Source: Magnolia sinica
Lineage: Eukaryota; Streptophyta; Magnoliopsida; Magnoliales; Magnoliaceae
DNA length: 64,000 nt
Assembly (NCBI RefSeq): GCF_029962835.1
Contig: NC_080588.1
Coordinates: 60,412,001 to 60,476,000, forward strand
Direction of reading: 5' to 3'
Part shown: piece by piece, positions 34,883-45,476 of the stretch
Numbering within the stretch: position 1 is the stretch's first letter
Layout: each line of letters opens with the position of its first letter
Position numbers and translations under genes: made by a program
Notes under the pieces: model-generated
Database searches by the model: none
What the model was told of the DNA's origin: nothing
The model's input: the letters and a program-made list of their open reading frames with translations, nothing else

Positions 34883-35394
34883 ACCTCGCTGAGTATGAGC
34901 CGAGTTGAGTTCAGATTCACGTTAGGTAAGCAATGTATATAATTGAGTTGTCTTGTACCTTTTCTTGCATCGTAATCCCATATTTATATTGTTCTTATTC
35001 ACTTTTGAGTTTATAAATTGTTTACATGAATTTAAAAGTTTTTGTATAAAATTATGTTCTTCAGTTTATCTTATTGAATGATGAAATTAAAGTTCATGAT
35101 TTGTTATGTTAGGAATTTAAGAGGTGTATTTTCCATGATTAATCGCTAAAAGTTCAATTTTTCATATTTAGTTTTGAAATTGCTCTCCGAGGATCATATT
35201 TTGCAATGATTTTGTCGATTTAAGTAGAATTTGTTAAATTCATTTTACATTGAAAAATCTTGTATTTAATTTTGATTATGATTGAATTTTTTATGCCTTA
35301 TAAAGGGTAAAAAGTTGATGGCTTATTTTTTTTAAAGGCCCGTAGTTCTTGCAATGTAATTAGTCATTGGAAATATAATGTAGATATTAGATCT
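34394..35394. other. No gene seen; contains (GA)n
   Basis: AT-rich DNA with a (GA)n run at 34850-34880. No domain or repeat boundary was recognised. Confidence 0.45.
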
Positions 35395-35800
35395 TTATAG
35401 TAGTCCCTTTGGGTGGGTGAGCATGTTAGGATTTTAAAATGTTGTCGCTGCCAAGCTCGATAGGTGATTTATTTAATATTGGACCTCTACCGTAAACCCT
35501 TTGTGTAAGTGAACATGTTAGCTAGGGTTGCAAAAAGTTTCTACTACTAGGTTGAGTAAGAGTTGTATGTGTTGCTTGACCATACGAGATGGTCTCTCAC
35601 CAGTGAGCCCTTTAGATTGGTGAGTATGAGTCCAAAAGGTTTCCATTATCAGGCCAAATATCAATTGGATGGTTGAGTATGAGTGCAAAAGGTTCTCGTC
35701 GACAGGATCGATGCCTTTTGGATGAGTAAGCATCGTAGAAAAGGTTTCCATCGTTAGGCGAGTGCCCTTTAGATGGATAAGCATCATATAAAAAATTCAT
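35395..35800. repeat. Degenerate tandem array with CCCTTT-GGATGGGTGAGCATG motif
   Basis: At least six imperfect copies of a unit of roughly 40-110 bp are visible. Each carries a GCCCTTTAGATGG-like word followed by TGAGTATGAG or GTGAGCATG, and most continue with AAAAGGTTTCC. Spacing is irregular. The 89-codon minus-strand frame is produced by the repeat (recurrent METF) and is not taken as a gene. Confidence 0.6.
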
Positions 35801-35993
35801 ATGGTTAATCCATGTATTGTATTAGGGAAGGTTGACTAACTAAATTAAAAGAATTATGAGAATTGTGATAATTAATTGGAATATGTGATTAATATGAGCA
35901 AATGGTGGAGTGAAAGCATGAGCAATTAAGTTATGAATCTAAGTTCAATTACTTTATGTTTTATGCAATTTCGAAACATTGATTATATGTGAT

Positions 35994-36673
35994 TGTTGAG
36001 TGCTAAATATTGCATATTTATCCCATGTTTTGCATCCTTTTCCAATGTGTTTAAACGTTGAATTACTCTAATGAGGTGAATTTTTATTTGCAAAAGAATT
36101 TCAAAGTCTGAGACAAATCTGAGCTAAAACGAAGATTTAAAGTCTGAAAGAGGTGAAGGTGGAGCAATGGAAGAAGTGAAGAACTAAAGGAGAAGACAAT
36201 TGAAGATTAAAAGAACCAAAGTTCCTGAAAAAGAAGACCGAAGATCAAAGTGCAATTAAATTAAAGAAAATTAGCAATTTTTTATCCATCAACTAGAGTT
36301 TTCGATCGATCAAGCAACCTTCAATTGATGTCGATCGATCGAGAGAGGAATCAAGAAAAACAGAATTGATAACTAAACACTTTGGACTATTTGTTGCACT
36401 TTCGATTGATTGTAAGTGTGGCTTTGATCGATTGAGAAAACAACCAAATTTTGAATTTGGTTAGTGGACAGTTTTAGAGATGTTCGATCGATTGAAAATA
36501 GATTTCAATTCGACTGAAGGTGTGTCAATTGATATTGATTAATCAAAGATTCCGATCAATAGTGGCGGTTGGTGAGAAAGTTCACAATTTTCTCAAAGTT
36601 GGTGGACTGAAAGCTATATAAAGGATAGTTTATTCGCATCCTAAGGGTCCTAGACACAACTGGGGAGAGAGAA
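35994..36673 (+). repeat. LTR of a second Athila-like element, left part (U3 and promoter)
   Basis: It starts TGTTGAGTGCTAAATATTGC, matching the sense start of the Athila LTR at 30436. The U3 holds a cluster of TCGATCGA palindromes (36300-36560). The TATA box CTATATAAAGG lies at 36614-36624. About 50 bp further on the LTR is interrupted by a long solo LTR, flanked by the target duplication GAGAA (36669-36673). Confidence 0.8.
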
Positions 36674-37019
36674 TGTAACACCCCATATTTTGCAATGCTC
36701 GGGTGCTACCGTTAAAACCAACTTAGCATGAACGAATGTGGGAGCACACGTAGCATCCGTCAAATCTTCATAGATCGTGAAAATAACCTATGTGTGGCCC
36801 ACTTACAAATTAAAATGATCTAATCTCCCTTGTCGAACCCTATAGTAAATAAAAGGTGTTGGTCAAGATGCGTACCACGATAAATAACTAAGAAAAATAA
36901 TAAAGATAATAACGATGCTAGTAATTGAACATTTAATAACATAAACCAGGAGATGATAGTCTTAATAACCCATAGAGTGGGACCCACAGCATGAATTAGA
37001 TATACGTGTATGTGTGCGC

Positions 37020-37061
<42 letters not shown>

Positions 37062-38412
37062 AAAATATAATAAATATATGTATACACATAATAAAATGAA
37101 ATGAAATAAAATAACTTTACTATTAATGCATGGATAATAACAAGTTTTGAAGATGTAGACGACCCATTAGGACCTTCTGACCGTTGGTGGTCAGATGGGG
37201 GTTAACCTAACCGTCAGATCGGCAAGAATCCACATATAGAGCCCAAATCAAGTGGTGAGCCCCACCTAAGCTTGGGGATTGCCTCATCCTTGGCCAAAGG
37301 TCCTAATTGAACCCGTAAAACCAAATGAACTGTGTGGATTTCGTCAAATCCACCTGTGGACCCCACATTTCCTTGCACGTGTACACAGTGCAAGAGCACC
37401 AGCCGTGCAATGAGCCAAGGGGCTCCGTCAAACACCACTGACCCGACGGTTTCCATAAATGGGAAACACTTCCCACTTGCAGCCGTTTAAAACGGCTCAA
37501 TTGTGTGTTTTTCCTCCCATGTTGGATTAATACGTGGGCCACCATCTCATCCCAGTTGAGAAATCCAAACTGTCCATCTAACAAAGGGTCCACGCCTGAC
37601 CAAAACACCGCCTGGGTCACACGATTTCGGGCACACATGCAGGCACAAACCTGGGTGCAAACAGGCTGTGTGTTGTGAATTCCTTCCAAAAACGGAAAAC
37701 TTCCGTTTCCATTTCAGTTCACCAGGAGGGCGATCCGTGTGAGGATTTCTCGTCGAATTGGAGACCTCTATTTCGGACGGATCTTGACCACCCACGCGCC
37801 ACTCACGTGTTAGGGTTTTCGGTGGAGAACCAACGACAAAACCACCTACCCGCTGGCTGTTTTCCATGAAACTAGAAACCAGGATTAGATCCCAGCCCTT
37901 CTTTTGCATCCAACGGACCTAAGAGCGTTGGTATCCTACAAAAAGGGAGAGAAAGCGTCCCTTCTTCGATCCTTCTACAAAACACCATAGAAACCGGTCG
38001 TTTCCCTATCCCTTTGAACCCACCAGCTAAAACCCCTCAAAGCTTCGACCTCTCCATTTCAGAAGCTCCCCACCGTCAATCCAGAGCCTCCACTGGAACT
38101 GGATTCAAAGAAGATCCCTCCGTTTGAAATCTGCCATTGTTGGCATGTCGTCTTCCCTGTCGTTCAGCCGCACCGAGTGTGAGTCAGGCCGACCCTGACG
38201 TCCCTTGCTGAACGTTCCATTTGGAAAGGGAAGTGAATGAAAGAAAGAAGAAGAAGGAAGAAGTAGGTGCGTGGGTGCGGTTCGTCACACTGCCTTGGCC
38301 CAACCGAGTCGCTGGCCATATGCACGGGTTGCTGCCGACTTCGAACTGAGTTGGGACTGATCCAGGGCAGCGACCCTGCTGCTATATGAGATTCGGGTCC
38401 CCATCAGATGGA

Positions 38413-38449
<37 letters not shown>

Positions 38450-41337
38450 GAGCAGGTAGACAGGAGAACGGTTCCTGTTTGTATCGGCCAATACTGCGAG
38501 TCCAGTAGTTTGCTGGCTGTGACTCCACCTCGAAGGGAAGCAAGGAAGAAGAAACGGAAGGAAGGAAAAGAGAAGAAAGAATAAGAAGAGAGGAAGGAGA
38601 AAGAGAAAAGAGAAGAGAGGAAGAAGAGAGAGAGAAGGAGAAGTCGGGTTGCGTCTGACTCAACTGAGTCAAGTCGGAAATGGCCGAGTCTGGCTTATGA
38701 CAAGCTGCATTGCCATCAAAACATGGGTCGGAGTGTCCAGCAACGTCACAGAAAGGCGGGTTTCGATCACTGTGTGAGCCGAGTTGGATGTCGTCGGTTC
38801 ACGGATCGTATTTGGGTTCGAGTTGAGCTAACTCTCTCTCAACGTATGGAGATGCCGAGCTAACTGACCATGACCCCGCTGATTTCAACTGATGGAACCA
38901 ACCACTCCCATTTAAATCAGCTTGCGCAAACCATTCAACAATCAGAGATGCCAGGATGTATATATTCCACTTCAGCCGCACTCCAGAGACCGTCGAGATT
39001 TAACGCAGCTGGGTCTAGTGTCGTGTTGGGTCGTGAGTAGCCAAGCAAGGTAAGGCCTAACCAATTCAGTATATTCCATAAGTCTATTAAATGTAGGAAC
39101 ATAACTACAACATCTTTATCCTAGCTAATATTAATCATAGTACTAATATTATCAATTATTTTCTAATGATTACATTAACATTGTTACCATTTCCAATGTT
39201 ATTAGGATTATTAATATACTATATATGGTTGGACATTAGTAGGTTGTTATACTAAAACTAGTCATTATAAGCAGATTTACAAGTATTAAGTGGTAGTATT
39301 TTATTAACCATTCTTAAACATTTATCATGGATAGTGGATTTTACTAAATGATATCATTACAAAGATTACTATTGCTACATTAGCTAATGATAATTATAAC
39401 ACCCATGTTAATAAATACTTTATAATTATTAAACTAACACTAATGATATTAGCATGCTACCCATCACCTGAGAAGATTATCTTTAATAATAGACTACCCT
39501 ATTTTGTTCCCATTATAATACTTATTGATACCAGGGGCGCAAATATTAACCATATCATTAACATCAAATTTCGATTAACCATATTATTACATTGTGTTTA
39601 AACCACTCATACGTCATAGTACAACTCCTAGGACTAGACCCTAGGATGAAACCCAAAAACCTAAGTAATCAAAGCCCTAGGTTATAGTAATCTAGACCAT
39701 GGGCACTTTGTAGAACATTGATCTTACGTACAACTTCACCATTCATGGTAAGATTCGATTCTAAGGGTGCACGCGCAGCCCTAGTTGGCGTTGCCAATTC
39801 GACTCACAAGGTGATGATTCTTCCCCTTAAGCTCTCCATCTTCTCATTAGCTTAAGTTATAGTTTTTATTAAAAATTATAATTGATATCTCTCTCTTATA
39901 ATCACATGTATTAGCTGGTGGAAATTGAATTGCTATATTGCCTGCTTAATGTTCATCCTGTATATTTGTTCATGCTTGTGGATTATTTGTGTATTGCTTA
40001 TGGATTTTAAACTAGTACATTAGTGGGAAACCCCCACCTATAAATATACACCTATACTTAGGATGTAACCTAACTAGTTGTGATTAAAATGGACCTTCGA
40101 CTTAGTGGTTATTGAGTAGTGGTCTAAATGGATCATTGATGTGGGCCTACCATCAAGGGTTATTGTGTCCAAATGGTTTTCAAGAATGGTCTTTTATCGA
40201 CACTCGCCCTATGAGGCCTATTTTGATAATTGCCCTATGTGGCTTGTTTGATATCGCCCTATGTGGCTTTGTTCTAATATTTTTCCTATATGGGTTCGAT
40301 GTTTTATACTGTGTAACCATGCGATGGTAAGCCCCATATATTGTAATGTGATTGGTCACTAGTCGATGGGGTTCCATTAAACATCCTAAGGTGGTAGTCT
40401 CATGGGCCGGGGATGGTGGCAATGGGACACTATGCCTGAGCCGTCGGCCTACGCTGGGCCATGTGCTCCACGTAGTGACCTTTGAACTTACCTAAATTGA
40501 CTGGTTGTAAATGGATTAATAATGACTTGGCTAATCATGCATACATGGCATATTTCGATGACTTGGATCACTCTGCCCTGCGATTACGCTAAATGTTGCG
40601 CTTATGACTAGTCATTCGATGATGATATTGACTCGGATTATCATGCCCTGCGATTACGCTAAATGTTGCGCTGATGACCAGTCTTATCCCTGGGTGACGA
40701 CCCCAATGTCCGTTCGAATGTTTTTCCCGGGGCATTGCCCATCTGGATGTTTTATCCGGGGCACAGACCGTCTGGATGTTTTACCCAGGTCGATCATTAC
40801 ATTCATGCATCCATGCATCTAACAAGACTGCATTTACTCTGTTTTGGTTGTCTGTATGTTTTATACTATTTCTTACCTAATGCGGCGGTGTGTAATCTTG
40901 AGGGAAATTCACACTGAGTTGGCCACTCATCCATCAAATATAAAACCGTACAGGTAGTACAGGTGGCTTAAGTGATTTGCATGTTCAGACTTGCTAAGGA
41001 GTAGGGTACGATCACCAGGAATGCATGAATGTATACTTGGAGGAGTTATGTGATCTTGCGGCTTATATTCATATGCTTTCTATTATTTCTCATGTATTAG
41101 ATCATGTAATTCATGTATTTGTAAATTTTGGTGACATTGGTTTGTATAAGTCATTATGGGCATATTTGAATGATAATGAAATTTTCCTTTATGTCTATTT
41201 GTCCACACTAAGCTCATTTGCTTACTCTAATGAAAGAAAAAATATATATACTTGAATTTAACCATCCTTTAAGGTTAACACTCGGGTTTTTGGGAAATGG
41301 GTCATGTACTCGGGTCCTGAAAAGTCGGGGCGTTACA
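36674..41337 (+). repeat. Long solo-LTR-like unit 2, inserted in the Athila-like LTR
   Basis: Ends TGTAACACCCC and CGGGGCGTTACA, with a perfect 5-bp target duplication GAGAA on both sides (36669-36673 and 41338-41342), define a clean retroelement insertion of 4.66 kb. No gag or pol is present, so it is a solo LTR or a coding-free derivative. Inside are an (ATA)n run (37022-37061), a (GA)n run (38415-38446), a purine-rich tract (38535-38645), and duplicated 30-bp words near 40573 and 40645. Its 3' end resembles that of units 1 and 3 (CATGTACTCGGGTCCTGA against CGAGTATGTACTCAGGCC). Confidence 0.85.
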
Positions 41338-42107
41338 GAGAACAAGGGTGGAGCGGCTTCGTTGGCTTTGACTTCACGTTCTTCCTTCATTTTTTAGATT
41401 TTTTTTTTAAAATATTTTCTAGTTTGAGTTTAGTTTTCCATTGCACTATGGTAGGCAAATCTCGTAGCTAAGGCTAAATGGGTGAAATTTCTAATTAATT
41501 TTTAATGTTCTACTTTATTTGATTCCATACATTGGTTTGAATGATGAAATTTAGATGAATTGATTTGAATTTTACTTTAGAACCTTTTGAGTTGTATCAT
41601 CCTTAATCCATTGTGAACCACAAGTACTTTAGATGTTTGGAATTGCAATTAATTGACTTGATTAAAGAAGATATTGATCTGTAAAATTCATTGATCTATT
41701 ATCGACTCTACGTGTAGTAGATGCTTGAAATTTCCTGTAATCAATTATTAAGTGCTTTATGAGAGGATCATTCAACTGAGAATGATATCTTGTTGGGAAT
41801 TTTAGATTTGAATTAACAGTTTCATCTTTCAATTGGAAGGAATCTTTATTCGATTCCAATTGAGTTATCAAACTTGAATCGATAAACTAAGCATTGTGAA
41901 TTGATTAAAAAGTGGATCCCTGGATCCTTAATTGCATTTAATTATTGTTTCTACAACTCTTTTATTCGTTGTATTAAAAACTTAAAATTCTCTTTAGTTC
42001 TAGAAGTTTTCTTAACCAAATTGTAGTCCATGTGGATTGACCTTGGATTCACCGAGCTTTGGTACTTCGCAACCTGCACTAGGGTGTGCAACCCTAAGGT
42101 TGTAACA
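41338..42107 (+). repeat. LTR of second Athila-like element, right part
   Basis: This continues the interrupted LTR from the second copy of GAGAA to …GTTGTAACA at 42107. Joined to the left part the LTR would be about 1.45 kb. It ends next to a worn primer site, in the same AACA-AGTTTTTG context as the intact Athila element. Confidence 0.78.
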
Positions 42108-42113
42108 AGTTTT

Positions 42114-42134
42114 TGATGTCGTTGTCGGGGACTG
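42114..42134 (+). other. Worn Athila primer-binding site
   Basis: TGATGTCGTTGTCGGGGACT is a mutated form of the Athila primer site TGGCGCCGTTGCCGGGGACT, four changes apart, six bases after the LTR end. Confidence 0.8.
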
Positions 42135-42404
42135 TGCGTTTAGAACGCTTTAAATTTAGATTTTATTTTTGAATTTTTTTTAAATAGGTTTTCTCTGCAT
42201 TTATAGGTTGTGGTCTATTTTTCTAAGATTACTAACATCGGTTTTTGTTTTCTGTTTTATAGGGTTTTGCTAATCCTAGTTCTTCATCTTGGGTACCATC
42301 CTTCTAACTCACTCTTTACTGCTTTAGTTGAATTTTTTTTTTCATTTTTATTTTCTAGAAGTAGAAATTAGTATTAGGTTTTTGGTGTGTTCAAGCCTAA
42401 GTAG

Positions 42405-42719
42405 ACATGCGATAGTTCAATTCGACTTCTGAGAGATGGAATTCTAGTTAAAGGGTTGTCTGATCATCGTGTTAGAAAACAACATGATACTTGTGAATTA
42501 ACTAGAACCATGGCTAAGAACCAACTGAACCAACCTAATCAGGCCATGCAAAATGAGAATGATGTACATAACATCCTACCGGTTTGGACGCTATGTGATT
42601 ATCTACAACTTATGCGAACGAGCACTCCTTCCTGCATAGGTTTTCCAACCACTGCGGGAAAAGTTGGTTTTAAACCTAGTATTATTCAACTACTTCCTAA
42701 ATTTCATGGGCTAGATTCT
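42405..42719 (+). pseudogene. Athila-like gag, N-terminal part
   Basis: The plus strand encodes a gag start like that of the intact Athila: GLSDHRVRKQHDTCELT, then WTLCDYLQLMRTSTPSC and IIQLLPKFHGLDS. The frame upstream of the ATG at 42456 remains gag-like, and the true start is probably near 42405. It is cut at 42719 by a poly(T)-headed insertion and resumes at 43709. Confidence 0.85.
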
Positions 42720-43700
42720 TTTTTTCTTTTTTTTAAAGAGGACTAGCCCCATGTATCTTTGTTAATTTGAAACAACAATCTACAAACTAGACTATCGGGT
42801 GGGCTCCACAACAACATTAAGTCTCACCTATTATTTCGCCAACAAACAGAAAAATAGGAGAACAGACGAAAAGAAGAAATTGGAGGAGAGGGAACTGCTT
42901 CAGGCGTCAATATGGATGAGCATTTGAATTCACCAGAGTCAGGGATCCCCAACTGCCCCACATAAGCTTCAATTGGAGAAGCTCAGATAAGTGATTGGCC
43001 CTGCTGTATAGCTGACAGCCACATGCTTTCACGCCGCTAGCTGCAACGCTTCATCCCAAATCAAGCATTAGCCCTCAACCAAACTACCATCAACTAGCAG
43101 CCTTGCAGCACACACCCAGTCAAGCATCAGACTTGTTAGCATACTGTTATTGTCATTCATCCACAGTAATGGTATCTCAGACATACATTCCTGCAGTTTC
43201 CCTGGGATAGGCTTGAAAACAGTGTCATTATTAAAGTAGTAGCAGGTTTGAATCCCACCATTCCAGAAGGCCACTTTCAGTAAGGTTATCTGCTCTCGCG
43301 AAAGTAGGCAATCAACACATAAAGCCACATCCAACCCAAATTCATCTCATTAGGTGGAAGGTAACTGATAGCACTTGTGGTTGCTACCCCCAGGTAGCTC
43401 AGTCTCAACCTAAATCATGTGCAGAAAACAGGGGCCCATCTACAGGAAAAAAAATCAGAGATTCTCAACCAATTCCCTTCTTAGTTGTCTTGCTCCTAAT
43501 TAGCCCACACCTTCTTTATCCAGCACCAAAGAGCCTCTAATGCTTTTTGGAAGGTCGGCGATAAAGCTTGTTTGGGCACATGTCGTTTGCAATCATCACT
43601 AGACCATCCATAATTGAATTACCTTATCAGAGGGTGTGAGAAAAAAGTAGGTTGAGTGGCTGAATCAATCTTTAAATCATGCCCATACGGTACCATATGT
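42720..43700 (-). mobile_element. 981-bp retroposon-like insertion with poly(T) head
   Basis: It is bounded by TAGATTCT direct repeats (42712-42719 and 43701-43708), which restore gag when removed. It begins with a T-rich run, so on the minus strand it ends in poly(A), as LINEs, SINEs and processed copies do. The longest minus-strand frame (43334-43068, 88 codons) has no domain I recognise. It could be a 5'-truncated LINE 3' end or a processed transcript copy. Confidence 0.65.
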
Positions 43701-44840
43701 TAGATTCTGAAGGTCCATATTTACATCTAAAAGAGTTTGATAAGATTGTTACCACTTTGCATTGTAATAATGTCATTGATGATTTTATTAGATTGAAATT
43801 GTTTCATTTCTCCCTGAAGGAGAAAGCCAAGACATGACTTCACTCCTTACGGCCTAGAAGCATTGAACTTGGCAAGAGATGACTTAGGAATTCCTTAAAA
43901 AGATTTTTTCAATTTATAAAATCAACACATTGAAATGGAACATCATGATTTTCACGTAAAAAGAGAATGAAATATTTTTTCAATGTTGGGAACAGTTCAA
44001 AGAGCTCTTGCTTGCATGCCCTCACCATGGCTACGAAACATGTCATGTAATTAGCTTTCTCTATGATGGTTTGAACTCAAACATGCACCAATATGTAAAG
44101 ATGATGTGTAATGGTGAGTTCATGAGCAAGGATCCCAAAGAGGCTTAGAATTACTTTGATCTTCTAGCCAAGAATGCCCAATCATGAGAGATATCTAACA
44201 AAGCAAGTAATACCAAGCCTATGGCCAAGGAGAAAAAAGGTATGCATATCTTAAGAGAAGATGACGATGTAAATGAAAAAATAGCGAGTCTCACACGAAA
44301 AGTTGTGGTATGGAATTAAGGAAAGTAATTAAAGATGGTTAAACCCAATGAAGTTATTAAAAGCATATGCGGTATTTGTAAGAGCAATGCACACTTAACA
44401 AAGGATTATCCTATAATTTCAACTTTTCATGAAGTGTTGCATGAACAAGCGAATGCCATGAATGCTTATCAACACTCATTCAATTCTCCCATGTCAAACA
44501 CGTACACTCTTAATTGGTAGAATCATCCGAACTTTAGTTGAAGGAATGGACATACTGAGAATGCTAACAATAATCCTCACGGGCCTTTTCCTAGTACTCC
44601 ATATGTGTCATTATCGATGAACACCCCAGAGGATACATTACAAGCATTCATGTAAGGCCAAACATAATTAATTCAAAACACCATGCAAGCACTCTATAAG
44701 CTCAAATCCTCAGTTGAGAAAATTGATTCTCACCTCAACATTAGAGAGAAATGGATTTTTCTAGCCAAACCTCAACCAAACCAAAAAGGACAATATAAGG
44801 TGAGCAACTCAGATTCTCCCAACTCCGATATCGTAGGGCA
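43701..44840 (+). pseudogene. Athila-like gag, C-terminal part
   Basis: Gag resumes with EGPYLHLKEFDKIVTTLHC, IRLKLFHFSLKEKAKT, QCWEQFKELLLACPHHG-like text and CNGEFMSKDPKEA. The zinc knuckle is CGICKSNAHLTKDY, with its last Cys changed to Tyr. Several stops and small shifts interrupt it. The element is truncated at 44840 by a chromovirus LTR and no pol for it is seen beyond 48224. Confidence 0.85.
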
Positions 44841-45443
44841 TGACGTAACTAGGCCCTAGGCACTTCTGATTTGAAGAAATTCATTTTGGATATAGAGAAA
44901 TTGTCGTTCAAAGTGTGAACCATAAATCAATCATAACTTTTTATTCAGGTATCATTACAGGACTCCGAACCTATCTTTATGTAGTTGGCCTTCTGAGGTC
45001 AACCAACCCACATAATGGGTCACATCCATTCGTTTCGTGAGAAAATGGACACTTCCTGTTCAAAACAACGATTTTAAGAAAATTAATATTTTTAATAATT
45101 TCAATTTTTGTTGTATATCTTTATTTTTAAAGTTTTAGGATTTTCTTCTTTTTTAAAAAAAAATGCTTGTAGTAATATTAGGAATACTCCAATAAGGGTT
45201 ATTTGATGTTTACATTATTTGACAAATTTAATGTTTAATTAGAATTTTTTACTATTTTGGATAATTTTGAATTAGGGCTTGAGTTTTCTTTATTAATGGT
45301 GTAAAAGAAAATCACATAAACATTATTAGTCAATAAAATATCTTAATTTCTTATGGATTCAATAACTCTCCTTATAGAATGTTTTAATCACTTGAGGAAG
45401 ACGTTAATCTTCCTCTTCACTTTTCATGTTCTTCCCCATGTTA
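44841..45443 (+). repeat. 5' LTR of a deleted chromovirus
   Basis: This ~600-bp segment aligns with 47635-48224: both share GTAACT-GGCCC near the start, AAAGTGTGAACCATA, CTTTATGTAGT and GTTTTAGGATT in the same order. By eye the two are well diverged, so the insertion is old. The primer site TGGTATCAAAGC follows at 45446-45457. Confidence 0.82.
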
Positions 45444-45476
45444 GTTGGTATCAAAGCGAAGTTTCTCCTCAGTTCG

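Noticed and set aside
37214-37909. Overlapping 80-128-codon minus-strand frames in unit 2 as a gene
   Set aside because: Three overlapping frames in the GC-richer U3-like part of a solo LTR, with no shared motif with known proteins.
36674-41337. Unit 2 as a DNA transposon with TIRs
   Set aside because: The inverted ends are short and of the TG…CA type, the target duplication is 5 bp, and LTR-like tracts are present; a solo LTR fits better.
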